Shown in pieces: positions 7,765-15,945 of a stretch of DNA of 64,000 bases. The notes under the pieces were generated by a model. It ran no database searches. It saw only the letters and a program-made list of their open reading frames with translations, and was not told where the DNA came from. The stretch is from positions 310,001 to 374,000 of the forward strand of contig NZ_RCTZ02000001.1 of NCBI RefSeq assembly GCF_003667315.2, in the 5' to 3' direction. A program made the translations under genes and the position numbers. Position 1 is the stretch's first letter, and each line of letters starts with the position of its first letter. This DNA comes from Tropicibacter alexandrii. Its GTDB lineage: Bacteria > Pseudomonadota > Alphaproteobacteria > Rhodobacterales > Rhodobacteraceae.

Positions 7765-8985
7765 TCAACCGAACAGGTCGTGCGCCAGTTCGAGCGCATC
7801 CACCAGCGCATCCACTTCTTCAACCGTATTGTACATCGCAAAAGACGCCCGGCAGGTCGCCGTCACACCCAGATGATCCATCAACGGCCCGGCGCAATGG
7901 TGGCCCGCACGCACCGCGACCCCCTTCTTGTCGAGGATGGTCGAGATGTCATGCGCATGCCCAGCCCCGTCCATGGTAAAGGAAAAGATCGCACCTTTGC
8001 CGGGTGCATGGCCCTGCACCTGCAACCAGTTCAGCCCGGTCAGCCGCGACTGCGCATAGTCGCGCAGCGACGCCTCATGCGCGGCGATCCGGTCCATGCC
8101 GACGCCCATCATGTAATCCAGCGCCACACCCAGTCCGATCTGCTGGACGATGCCGGGCGTGCCCGCCTCGAACTTCATCGGCGGATCGTTATAGGTGACC
8201 TCGTCCTTGCTGACCTCGCGGATCATATCGCCGCCGCCCATGAAGGGGCGCATCTCGGCCATGCGGTTCTTGGCAATCCAGATCGCGCCGGAGGCGGATG
8301 GACCATACAGCTTGTGCCCGGTGATGGCATAGAAATCGCAGCCGATCTCGGCCACGTTGACCGGCATGTGCACCGCGGCCTGAGAGCCGTCGACCAGAAC
8401 CGGCACGCCCTTTTCGCGCGCCGCGTGGCAGATGGTTTTCACATCGACCACAGTGCCCAGCACGTTCGACATCTGGGTGATCGCCAGCAGTTTCGTCTTG
8501 GGACCGATGGCGTCGATCACCTTTTGCGGGTCCAGCGCGCCGGTTTCATCCACATCGACCCATTTCAGCACGACGCCCATGCGCTCCCGCAGGAAATGCC
8601 ACGGCACGATATTGGCGTGATGCTCCATCACCGACAGCAGGATTTCGTCGCCCGCCTTCAGATGCTCCATCGCCCAACCATAGGCCACGAGGTTGATCCC
8701 CATCGTGGTGCCGGTTGTGTAGACGATTTCCTCGGGATCGGGCGCGCCCAGAAACCGCGCGATGATCTCGCGCACGCCCTCGTATTTCTCGGTCGCGAGG
8801 TTGCTGAGGTAGTGCAAGCCCCTGTGGACATTGGCATATTCCTCGGCATAGCCGCGCGTGACCGCGTCGATCACGGCCCGAGGCTTTTGCGCCGACGCGC
8901 CATTGTCGAGATAGACCAGCGGCTTGCCGTTCACCTCGCGGGCGAGAATGGGAAAGTCCTTGCGGATCTCTTGGACATCATACAT
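7765..8985 (-). CDS. sufS: Cysteine desulfurase SufS (type II)
   Basis: 406 residues, the normal SufS length. PLP lysine is Lys225 in AITGHKLYGP and the sulfur-accepting cysteine is Cys364 in RAGHHCAGP, the positions expected for SufS. The enzyme takes sulfur from L-cysteine for Fe-S cluster assembly on the SufBCD scaffold. It is the last gene of the isc-suf operon and overlaps the preceding YIP1 gene by 8 bases. No sufE or sufU partner is present in the window, so the sulfur shuttle must be encoded elsewhere or be replaced. No terminator separates it from the convergent kinase gene. Confidence 0.95.
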   Translation of the reverse strand: MYDVQEIRKDFPILAREVNGKPLVYLDNGASAQKPRAVIDAVTRGYAEEYANVHRGLHYLSNLATEKYEGVREIIARFLGAPDPEEIVYTTGTTMGINLVAYGWAMEHLKAGDEILLSVMEHHANIVPWHFLRERMGVVLKWVDVDETGALDPQKVIDAIGPKTKLLAITQMSNVLGTVVDVKTICHAAREKGVPVLVDGSQAAVHMPVNVAEIGCDFYAITGHKLYGPSASGAIWIAKNRMAEMRPFMGGGDMIREVSKDEVTYNDPPMKFEAGTPGIVQQIGLGVALDYMMGVGMDRIAAHEASLRDYAQSRLTGLNWLQVQGHAPGKGAIFSFTMDGAGHAHDISTILDKKGVAVRAGHHCAGPLMDHLGVTATCRASFAMYNTVEEVDALVDALELAHDLFG

Positions 8986-9562
8986 CGGGCAACATCCCTT
9001 CGGGTGAGACCCCCGCCAGGGTCAGGAGGAAAGACAAGGCAAAGGCCATGGCCAGAAGGCCCAGCACCAGCGTGCCGAAGGCCTTGAACAGGTTTACGAA
9101 CCCGTGCGCCTCGTCGATGAAATTCAGCGTGATCCAGAATCCCAAGGCCGTCATGGCAAAGATCACCAACATGCTCAACAGGCCCGAGACCATCATCAGC
9201 ACCGACAACAGCACCAGCACGACCACGCGGATCGCGTTCAGCCAGATCATCAGGACAGCGATGTCGGACAGCCGCGCGGTGCCGCCCAAGATACGGCCCA
9301 TGCCGGTCAGCGCCGCGATTGTCGCGCCTTGGACCACCGCCTGCAAGATGACAAAGCGGATCGGGTCCGCCAGCATCACCGGCACCGGGCCGGGCGACAG
9401 CAGGTTCGAGACGTGAAAGACCAGCCCGCTGGCGATGATGACAAGGCCGAAAGCCGTCAGCAGCGCCTCGCGCGACAGGTTCGCAGACATCAACAGGCGT
9501 GCTACATCGCGCGGGGCCGCAATCGTCTGCAAGGCAAGGGACAGGAACGCAGCCGGGGTCAT
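8978..9562 (-). CDS. YIP1 family membrane protein (second of two in the isc-suf operon)
   Basis: 194 residues with about five hydrophobic segments (roughly 30-50, 65-85, 105-130, 130-150 and 165-190), matching the Yip1 domain of bacterial integral membrane proteins of unknown role. It overlaps the upstream membrane protein gene by 4 bases and sufS by 8 bases, so it is translated within the isc-suf operon. What a membrane protein does in Fe-S assembly is not known; anchoring of a cluster-assembly step or export of a sulfur or iron compound are only guesses. Confidence 0.8.
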   Translation of the reverse strand: MTPAAFLSLALQTIAAPRDVARLLMSANLSREALLTAFGLVIIASGLVFHVSNLLSPGPVPVMLADPIRFVILQAVVQGATIAALTGMGRILGGTARLSDIAVLMIWLNAIRVVVLVLLSVLMMVSGLLSMLVIFAMTALGFWITLNFIDEAHGFVNLFKAFGTLVLGLLAMAFALSFLLTLAGVSPEGMLPDV

Positions 9563-10044
9563 TTCGATGCCTCATAAACGACCCGCAAGCCGCTGATCCA
9601 AAACCAGAAAAACACCGCCGCCCACAAGACACCGGTCAGCGCCAGCGCCGGACCGGGGCCGACGAAGCCAGCGGTCAAGCCATTGAGCAGCGCCATCGGC
9701 ACCGCCGCCAGCAAGGCCCAGAACAGCGCCAGACGCGATCCAAAGCCCGAGCCGCGTTTGGTCACCGTGCCCAGCACAAGATGCACCACCGCCGCCAACA
9801 CATACAGGATGAGCGGCAGGATGAAGACCGTGCCCAGCAACGCCCCGCCCATCAGCGGGTTCAACTCGGTCTCTTGCAGATGCGCTTGCCGCGACAAGGC
9901 GGGCAAGCGCGCCACGAACATCAGCGCGCAGGCCCCCATGACGAAGGCCAGTGCCCGGTCCTCGCGCGGACCGAGCGCCAGAAGGCGGCGCACAACCGCC
10001 CCCGGCCCCCGATAGGTGGCCGCGATATCGCGCGAGATCGCCAT
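9559..10044 (-). CDS. YIP1-like membrane protein (first of two in the isc-suf operon)
   Basis: 161 residues with a short cytoplasmic start (MAISRDIAATYRGPGAVVRR) and four hydrophobic segments. Its layout resembles the next gene, and both fit the Yip1 superfamily, which suggests an old duplication; the family call is weaker here than for the neighbour. The ATG at 10044 overlaps the sufD stop (TGATG), and the stop overlaps the next ATG (ATGA), so translation is coupled on both sides. A longer upstream reading would lie inside sufD in another frame and is not credible. Confidence 0.7.
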   Translation of the reverse strand: MAISRDIAATYRGPGAVVRRLLALGPREDRALAFVMGACALMFVARLPALSRQAHLQETELNPLMGGALLGTVFILPLILYVLAAVVHLVLGTVTKRGSGFGSRLALFWALLAAVPMALLNGLTAGFVGPGPALALTGVLWAAVFFWFWISGLRVVYEASK

Positions 10045-11327
10045 CAGCCGCGCCGACGCTCCAGCCAGCCAGCGACGCGCTCGACCAGTTCCTCTTGGAG
10101 CGAGGTGTCCTCGACCTCCTGCACCGCTTCGGCGATGAAGGCGATGGTTAGCAGGTCCTCCGCCGTACCGCGCGGCAGGCCACGGGCACGCAGGTAGAAC
10201 AACCCGTCCTCGTCGATCGCGCCAGAGGTCGAACCGTGCGAGCACGCGACGTCATCTGCGTAGATTTCCAGTTCCGGCTTGGCGAGGAACTGGCTGTCCT
10301 CGTCCAGAAGCAAGGACTGGGAAATCTGGTAGCCATCGGTCTTTTGCGCGTCGGGTTTCACAAGGATCTTGCCTTGGAAAACACCGGTCGCGCCGTTGCG
10401 CAGCACCTTCTTGAACACCTGACGGCTTTCGCAGCCCACCGCGTCATGGGTGACGAAGACGGTGTCGTCGTGGTGGAAATCGCCGTCGCCCATGCAGGCC
10501 CCTGCGATATGCGCGACCGCGTCGTCGCCGGTCAGCTCGACCACGCATTCGTTGCGCGTCAGCACGCCGTTGACCGTCAGGGTGAAGGTCTTGAACACGC
10601 TTTCCGTGCCCAGTCGCGCAAAGATATGCGTGGCGGCGCGGCGTTCGTGGTCGCGGCCCTGCGCGCGGATGTGGTGCAGCTTGGCGGTGTCGGCCAGATC
10701 GACCTCCATCACCTTGTTGAAGCGCGCGGCAGCGGGGCCGTTTTCAAGGATCGTCGCCTCGGCCCCCGCATCGACCTTGACCACGTGATGCAGGATCGCA
10801 TCCGAGGCAGAGTCGCTGTGGACATAGCTGATATGGATCGGCTTGGACGGGGTCTGCGTGACGTGGATCAGCAGGCCGTCGGTGGCAAAGGCGGTGTTCA
10901 GCGCCGCAAGCGGGCGGTCCACCGGCTTTTGACCTCTTGCTTCAAGAACGCCGTACAAGTCCTTGGCCCAATGGATATCTTTCACCTCAGCCAGACGGTC
11001 GATCTGCACGCCCTCCAGCGCCAGATCGTCGGACGCCTCGGCGTCGAAGACTCCGTCGACAAAGACAATTTTCAGCCGGTCGCGGCCCTCGAAGAGCGGG
11101 GCCTCGTCGCCATGATCAAGCGCCTGCGCCTGCGGCGCATCCACCTGCACCAGCGTCGACGGTGGGGTGTATTTCCAATACTCGTCCCGCGCACCGGGCA
11201 GGCCCATGGCCTGCACGCGGGACAGCGCGTCGCGGCGGGCCGCGTCAGGCCAGCCGCCGGTGGGCAGGGTCAGCGCGGACAGCCGCGCCTCGGTTGCGGT
11301 TTGTTTCGCCTGCGGCAATGCCATCAC
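10044..11327 (-). CDS. sufD: Fe-S cluster assembly protein SufD
   Basis: 427 residues with the SufB/SufD beta-helix core: LRTRNECVVELTGDDAVAHI-type repeats in the middle and the C-terminal SCSHGSTSGAIDEDGLFYLRARG block, where SufD has His in the place used for cluster assembly. With SufB and SufC it forms the SufBC2D scaffold that builds Fe-S clusters. The start codon overlaps the sufC stop (ATGA). The N-terminal 120 residues are the variable SufD domain (TLPTGGWPDAARRDALSRV). This is a normal full-length gene. Confidence 0.94.
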   Translation of the reverse strand: MMALPQAKQTATEARLSALTLPTGGWPDAARRDALSRVQAMGLPGARDEYWKYTPPSTLVQVDAPQAQALDHGDEAPLFEGRDRLKIVFVDGVFDAEASDDLALEGVQIDRLAEVKDIHWAKDLYGVLEARGQKPVDRPLAALNTAFATDGLLIHVTQTPSKPIHISYVHSDSASDAILHHVVKVDAGAEATILENGPAAARFNKVMEVDLADTAKLHHIRAQGRDHERRAATHIFARLGTESVFKTFTLTVNGVLTRNECVVELTGDDAVAHIAGACMGDGDFHHDDTVFVTHDAVGCESRQVFKKVLRNGATGVFQGKILVKPDAQKTDGYQISQSLLLDEDSQFLAKPELEIYADDVACSHGSTSGAIDEDGLFYLRARGLPRGTAEDLLTIAFIAEAVQEVEDTSLQEELVERVAGWLERRRG

Positions 11328-12079
11328 TGCGCCTCCTCGAGCAGGTCGGCATAGCCATTCTGCTCGACTTCCAGTGCCAGTTCGGGGCCGCCAGTCTTGA
11401 TGATGCGGCCATTGGCCATGATGTGGACGACGTCCGGTTTGATGTGGTCCAGCAGACGCTGGTAGTGGGTGATGACAAGGAAGCCGCGCCCCTCGTCGCG
11501 CAGCGCGTTCACGCCATCGGCCACTAGCTTCATCGCGTCGACGTCAAGACCCGAGTCGGTCTCGTCCAAGATGCACATCTTGGGTTCCAGCATGGCCATC
11601 TGCAGGATTTCGTTGCGCTTCTTCTCACCACCGGAGAAGCCGACATTGACCGGGCGCTTGAGCATCTCGGCGTCGATCTTGAGGCTCTTGGCCTTTTCAC
11701 GGATCACCTTGAGGAACTCGGCAGAGGACATTTCCTCTTGCCCGCGCGCCTTTCGCTGCGCGTTCACAGCCGTGCGCAGGAAGGTCATATTGCCGACGCC
11801 GGGGATTTCCACCGGGTACTGGAAGGCAAGGAACAGGCCAGCGGCGGCGCGTTCCTCGGTTTCCATCTCCAGCAGGTCCTCGCCCAGCAATTCGGCAGAG
11901 CCGTCGGTGACCTCGTACCCATCCTTGCCGGACAGGACATAGGACAGGGTCGACTTGCCAGAGCCGTTCGGCCCCATGATCGCGTGCACCTTGCCCGCCT
12001 CGACGGTCAGGTCGACGCCTTTGAGGATCTGCTTGTCCTCTTCTTCAAGTTTGACGTGCAGGTTCTTGATTTCAAGCAT
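11324..12079 (-). CDS. sufC: Fe-S cluster assembly ATPase SufC
   Basis: 251 residues of the ABC ATPase fold with Walker A GPNGSGKST, the SufC-type signature VGFSGGEKKRNEILQM and Walker B CILDETDSGLDVDA. It is the soluble ATPase of the SufBCD scaffold. The start at 12079 is preceded by AAGGGAAGAA. The gene lies between the FkbM methyltransferase gene upstream and sufD downstream, with which it overlaps by 4 bases. Confidence 0.97.
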   Translation of the reverse strand: MLEIKNLHVKLEEEDKQILKGVDLTVEAGKVHAIMGPNGSGKSTLSYVLSGKDGYEVTDGSAELLGEDLLEMETEERAAAGLFLAFQYPVEIPGVGNMTFLRTAVNAQRKARGQEEMSSAEFLKVIREKAKSLKIDAEMLKRPVNVGFSGGEKKRNEILQMAMLEPKMCILDETDSGLDVDAMKLVADGVNALRDEGRGFLVITHYQRLLDHIKPDVVHIMANGRIIKTGGPELALEVEQNGYADLLEEAQ

Positions 12080-12153
12080 GTTTCTTCCCTTCGTGTCGTG
12101 CGCCCCTCGGTTGGGGCAAATTCAAATCTTTGGTGCGGAACGGGGTGACGCGC

Positions 12154-13035
12154 TCATGCCAACACCTCGCCCTGTCGCAGATGCGCCGGAAGCCGGTCGA
12201 CATATTCCTTCGCCAGACCCCGCTCGCACGCGCCACGCGCGGTCAACTCGTCGAGACACCACAGGACGAGGTCATGGCTGCCAAACACCCCCGCCGCGAT
12301 CATCGCCAGCTTCTTCAGCTGCATGTCGGTGACGGAAGCGCGGTCTTCGAGCAGGCGGATATAGGCGGCATCGCCGTCGATCAACTGGCTGCCGATGGCG
12401 TTTGGGCGCACGCGATTGCGCTGTGAATGGCCCAGCATCCGCGATTTCTGATGCAGGAAGCGGTGAAGCGCAAACCCCTGATCCCGCAGGGCCTTGTCCA
12501 GTTCCCACAGCGCGGGTTCGCCCTCGTACAGACGGTAAAAGCGCATCTCGGCCACAACCGCAACGGCCTGCCCCAGCTTTGATTGCGCACCGAGAATGAC
12601 ATCGCGTTCCGCGCCCTGTGCATCGATCTTGAGCAGGTCAAAGGCTGGCACCTCTTCCAGATCATCCAGCGCGTGGAGCACTGTCGGCATTTCGGTCTCG
12701 GCGCCCAAATGTCTTTTGAAATGGCCGATATAGCCGATGCTCTTCACGCAAAGCTTGAAGATCGAAGACATTTCCGAGGCGGGGTATGCGTTGAACACGG
12801 CAGATCCCGGTTGACCAATCGCCTTGTCCAGAACCGTGACACCTGTCCCGGCCTCGGCCCGCAGACGCGCGCAGGCCTCCGGGTTGGGCTCGAAGCCCCA
12901 GACATGCGCAAAACCGGCTTCGACCAGCGTCTTGTAAGGCGGCTCGCCCAAAGGGTTCGCCCCCACATCGACGATGTGCAGGCGATCCGGGCGCAGTTCC
13001 GCGCCCAGCCAGGATATGAGGCCCGCAGTCTTCAT
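12154..13035 (-). CDS. FkbM family methyltransferase
   Basis: 293 residues. A Rossmann SAM-binding start (LHIVDVGANPLGEPPYKTL, then FEPNPEACARL) is followed by the FkbM signature FDLLKIDAQGAERDVILG. The C-terminal 100 residues (after VRPNAIGSQLIDGD) lie outside the methyltransferase core and end in a helix-rich segment. FkbM-type enzymes O-methylate sugars or polyketides, but this branch has no known substrate. It sits inside the isc-suf operon between sufB and sufC, overlapping the upstream small membrane gene by 4 bases (ATGA), so it is co-translated with Fe-S assembly genes. A role in that pathway is inference from position only. Confidence 0.85.
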   Translation of the reverse strand: MKTAGLISWLGAELRPDRLHIVDVGANPLGEPPYKTLVEAGFAHVWGFEPNPEACARLRAEAGTGVTVLDKAIGQPGSAVFNAYPASEMSSIFKLCVKSIGYIGHFKRHLGAETEMPTVLHALDDLEEVPAFDLLKIDAQGAERDVILGAQSKLGQAVAVVAEMRFYRLYEGEPALWELDKALRDQGFALHRFLHQKSRMLGHSQRNRVRPNAIGSQLIDGDAAYIRLLEDRASVTDMQLKKLAMIAAGVFGSHDLVLWCLDELTARGACERGLAKEYVDRLPAHLRQGEVLA

Positions 13036-13226
13036 ACAACAAACAGCGCGACCACGGCCGAGACCGCCCATGCCGCCATGCCCGCCAGCACAGCGGTCTT
13101 CCAGACGGAGTCCTGCACAAGGCCGCTGCGCTGGCCCTTGCGGGCGCGCAGGCCAACCCCGATCAATGTGCCGATGAACACGCCAAGGCCTACACCGACG
13201 GTCTGGTTTACTGCTTCGGCCAACAT
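13032..13226 (-). CDS. Small two-helix membrane protein in the isc-suf operon
   Basis: 64 residues, unrecognised. Hydrophobic segments lie at about 6-27 (VGVGLGVFIGTLIGVGL) and 43-63 (TAVLAGMAAWAVSAVVALFVV), joined by a basic loop RARKGQR. The ATG at 13226 has GAAAGG upstream; an in-frame TTG 15 bases earlier is a weaker alternative. It follows sufB after a 26-bp palindromic repeat and its stop overlaps the FkbM start, so it is probably translated with that gene and may act with it at the membrane. Confidence 0.7.
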   Translation of the reverse strand: MLAEAVNQTVGVGLGVFIGTLIGVGLRARKGQRSGLVQDSVWKTAVLAGMAAWAVSAVVALFVV

Positions 13227-13243
13227 ATCCGCGCCTTTCAAAG

Positions 13244-13269
13244 GTAGGATGGGTGATCACCCATCCTAC
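13244..13269. repeat. 26-bp TGATCA palindrome, copy 1
   Basis: Perfect palindrome with half-site GTAGGATGGGTGA and its exact reverse complement. It lies between the sufB stop and the small membrane protein gene, inside the isc-suf operon. Identical copies are at 48602, 56371 and 56412. Confidence 0.93.
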
Positions 13270-13275
13270 TCAAGA

Positions 13276-14808
13276 TCACCCAACGGAGCCTTCGAGCGAA
13301 ATCGCCACAAGCTGTTGTGCTTCCATGGCAAATTCCATCGGCAGCGCCTGCAGCACCTCGCGGCAGAACCCGTTGACCACCAAGGCGACAGCCTCTTCCT
13401 CATCCATGCCACGCTGGCGGCAATAGAAAAGCTGATCGTCGTCGACCTTGGACGTGGTCGCCTCGTGCTCACAACGGCTGCTGTTGTTCTTGACCTCGAT
13501 ATACGGCACCGTATGCGCGCCGCATTTGTCACCGATCAAGAGCGAGTCGCATTGCGTGTAGTTGCGCGAATTCTTCGCCTTCGGATGCATCGATACCAGT
13601 CCACGATAGGTGTTCTGGGCTACCCCCGCGCTGATCCCCTTGGACACGATGCGCGACTTGGTATCGCGACCCAGATGGATCATCTTGGTGCCGGTATCGG
13701 CCTGCTGGTGATTGTTCGCGATAGCGATCGAGTAGAACTCGCCCTGCGATTCATTCCCGCGCAGGATGCAGCTGGGATATTTCCACGTCACGGCAGAGCC
13801 GGTTTCCACCTGCGTCCACATCACCTTGGCCCGGTCGCCCCGGCAATCGGCGCGCTTGGTGACGAAGTTGTAGATGCCGCCCTTGCCGTTCTCATCGCCG
13901 GGGAACCAGTTCTGAACGGTCGAGTATTTCACCTCGGCGTCTTCCTCGACGATGATCTCCACCACAGCCGCGTGCAGCTGTGCCGTGTCGCGCTGAGGTG
14001 CCGTGCAACCCTCCAGATAGGAGACATAAGACCCTTTGTCGGCGATAATCAAAGTCCGCTCGAACTGGCCGGTATTTTCCGCGTTGATGCGGAAATAGGT
14101 CGACAGTTCCATCGGGCAGCGCACGCCCGGCGGCACGTAGACAAACGACCCGTCGCTGAACACAGCGCTGTTCAGCGTCGCATAGAAGTTGTCCGACACC
14201 GGCACGACCGAGCCCAGATACTTCTTCACCAGTTCCGGATGCTCGCGGATCGCCTCGGAGATCGAGCAAAAGATCACGCCCGCCTTGGCCAGTTCCTTCT
14301 TGAAGGTCGTGCCCACCGACACGGAATCGAAGACCGCATCCACGGCCACCCGGCGCTCGCCTTCCTTGGCCTCAGCCGGGGTCGCGTCCGCCCCCTCGAC
14401 ACCCGCAAGGATCATCTGTTCCTTCAGCGGAATGCCCAATTTCGCATAGGTTTCCAGCAGCTTCGGGTCCACGTCATCCAGCGATTTCGGCTTCTCCGTC
14501 ATCGATTTGGGGCGCGCGTAGTAATACTGCTCCTGAAAGTCGATCTTGGGATAGTCGACCATCGCCCAAGTCGGCTCTTCCTTCTGCAACCAACGCTCAT
14601 AGGCCGCGAGGCGCCATTCGGTCATCCATTCGGGCTCTTCGTTCTTCTCGGAAATCAGCCGCACGATATCCGGGGTCAGCCCTTTCGGGGCGTATTCCAT
14701 CTCGATATCGGTGTTCCAGCCGTGCTTGTATTGGCCAGCGGATTTCACCGCATCGACGGTGCCCTGATCGACGCCGTCCTTGACCTGAACCTCATCCGTC
14801 ACAGACAT
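13276..14808 (-). CDS. sufB: Fe-S cluster assembly protein SufB
   Basis: 510 residues. Characteristic SufB blocks are present: [40 protein letters not shown], and [20 protein letters not shown], which contains the cysteine used for nascent cluster assembly, followed by [19 protein letters not shown]. SufB is the scaffold subunit of SufBC2D. The start at 14808 has AAGGAAAGG upstream. It follows the IscS-type desulfurase and precedes the 26-bp palindrome. The gene is complete and ordinary. Confidence 0.97.
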   Translation of the reverse strand: MSVTDEVQVKDGVDQGTVDAVKSAGQYKHGWNTDIEMEYAPKGLTPDIVRLISEKNEEPEWMTEWRLAAYERWLQKEEPTWAMVDYPKIDFQEQYYYARPKSMTEKPKSLDDVDPKLLETYAKLGIPLKEQMILAGVEGADATPAEAKEGERRVAVDAVFDSVSVGTTFKKELAKAGVIFCSISEAIREHPELVKKYLGSVVPVSDNFYATLNSAVFSDGSFVYVPPGVRCPMELSTYFRINAENTGQFERTLIIADKGSYVSYLEGCTAPQRDTAQLHAAVVEIIVEEDAEVKYSTVQNWFPGDENGKGGIYNFVTKRADCRGDRAKVMWTQVETGSAVTWKYPSCILRGNESQGEFYSIAIANNHQQADTGTKMIHLGRDTKSRIVSKGISAGVAQNTYRGLVSMHPKAKNSRNYTQCDSLLIGDKCGAHTVPYIEVKNNSSRCEHEATTSKVDDDQLFYCRQRGMDEEEAVALVVNGFCREVLQALPMEFAMEAQQLVAISLEGSVG

Positions 14809-14823
14809 CAGCCCTTCCTTTCC

Positions 14824-15867
14824 TCACGCGGCCCGATCCCGGAACCGTTTGTATTTCGTCCCCCACGCCTCAGCAAAGCGCAGGACCTCATCTTCGGTCG
14901 TTGTGGGGCCAAGGCTCACGCGGATCGCGGAACTGGCCACCACATCGTCGTATCCCATAGCAGCCAGCACCCGGCTGGCCTTGACCTTGCCGCTGGAACA
15001 GGCGCTGCCCGCACTCACCGCAAAGCCCGCGAGGTCCATCTGCATGACCTGCGTCTCACCCTTCCATCCGGGCATCGCAAAGCAGGACGTGTTGGGGAGT
15101 CGCGGCGCGTCTTTCCCGACAAAAATAGTCTCTTTAGCGATATCCTCAATAGAGGATTCTAGAATGTTTCTAAGTTTTTCCACCCCGGCCCAGACACCCG
15201 CGTCAAGATCGCGCGCCGCAGCCTCTGCCGCCGCCCCGAACCCCGCGATTCCAATCAGGTTTTCGGTGCCGGAGCGGCGCCCCATCTCCTGCCCGCCGCC
15301 CTTGATCTGAGCCGCCAGATCGGTGCCGCGCTTGATGACCAAAGCCCCGATGCCTTTCGGCCCGCCCAGTTTATGGGCAGAAACCAAAGCCCGCTCGCAG
15401 CCCAGCCAGTTGAACGCCACCGGCAGCTTGCCAAAAGCCTGCGTCGCATCGACGACCCGCACACCATGGGGAAGCTGTTGCACCACGCCGGTTTCGGAAT
15501 TCGCCAGTTGCAACGCCGTCCGCGCCGGATCGACCACCGTGACGGCCCCCTGTCCGTCGACCGCCAATTCGGGCCGCAGCCACGACACGACCGCGTCATG
15601 CTCGACATCCGCCCCAACGAGGTCCAATCCAGCACAGGCCAGCGCCGCCGCCTCGGTCGCGCCCGAAACGAAGACCACGTCCGCGCCGTCCGCGCCAAAC
15701 GCCGCGGCCACCTGTCCGCGCGCCTTCTCGACCAACGACTTCGCCGCGCGCCCCTCGGCATGCACCGAAGACGGGTTGCCCACCACCTCCATCGCGGCGA
15801 TCATCGCGTCGCGCGCCTCGGTCCGCAAAGGCGCGGTCGCGTTCCAATCCAGATAGACCCGGCTCAA
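14824..15867 (-). CDS. iscS: Cysteine desulfurase, IscS/NifS type
   Basis: 347 residues, about 50 shorter than IscS of E. coli. PLP lysine is Lys166 in SAHKLGGPKG; the mobile active-site cysteine is Cys290 in SAGSACSSG. It is the second desulfurase of the operon besides sufS. The start is read as TTG at 15867 (Leu-Ser-Arg-Val-Tyr-Leu-Asp-Trp-Asn), because no ATG fits and the family begins at this YLDWNATAPL strand; GGGGGCGGG lies just upstream. Bases 15120-15181 are strikingly AT-rich with AGA, CTA, ATT and ACT codons unlike the rest of the gene, and hold a regulatory-looking sequence (separate entries). Confidence 0.9.
   Translation of the reverse strand: MSRVYLDWNATAPLRTEARDAMIAAMEVVGNPSSVHAEGRAAKSLVEKARGQVAAAFGADGADVVFVSGATEAAALACAGLDLVGADVEHDAVVSWLRPELAVDGQGAVTVVDPARTALQLANSETGVVQQLPHGVRVVDATQAFGKLPVAFNWLGCERALVSAHKLGGPKGIGALVIKRGTDLAAQIKGGGQEMGRRSGTENLIGIAGFGAAAEAAARDLDAGVWAGVEKLRNILESSIEDIAKETIFVGKDAPRLPNTSCFAMPGWKGETQVMQMDLAGFAVSAGSACSSGKVKASRVLAAMGYDDVVASSAIRVSLGPTTTEDEVLRFAEAWGTKYKRFRDRAA
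15122..15149 (-). promoter_or_regulatory. Candidate internal promoter inside iscS
   Basis: On the minus strand TTGAGG (15149-15144) and TATTTT (15127-15122) are spaced by 16 bases, four of six matches to each sigma-70 box, in an AT-rich island of an otherwise GC-rich gene. It would drive sufB and the genes after it. An Irr/ICE-like box lies immediately upstream. Confidence 0.5.
15157..15173. promoter_or_regulatory. Irr/ICE-like box within iscS
   Basis: TAGAA-TGT-TTCTA (15160-15172) is a dyad, and the block TAGAAnnnTTCTAAGTT is shared with the box at 16500-16514. From memory, the alphaproteobacterial Irr (ICE) consensus is close to TTAGAA-N3-TTCTAA. It overlaps coding sequence and abuts the candidate internal promoter. 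Confidence 0.55.
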
Positions 15868-15880
15868 ACCCGCCCCCAGC

Positions 15881-15940
15881 TTCTTTGGTCCCCAAATACC
15901 TTGGGGTGAATGCGCGCCAGCGCAGAGGGGCAAAGCCCCT
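15881..15940 (-). repeat. Hairpin plus GGTATTT-ACCAAAGAAG element, copy i (iscR-iscS junction)
   Basis: Read on the minus strand from iscR to iscS: hairpin AGGGGC/GCCCCT (15940-15926), a spacer, CCCC, then GGTATTTGGGGACCAAAGAA ending just before the iscS start region. Equivalent elements occupy the junctions at 41072, 46450 and 52499. The hairpin could attenuate transcription after iscR. Confidence 0.6.
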
Positions 15941-15945
15941 TGGCC

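Noticed and set aside
12583-15162. An 859-codon plus-strand frame across FkbM, sufB and iscS
   Set aside because: It runs antisense through three confirmed genes and two gene junctions, which a real gene would not do.
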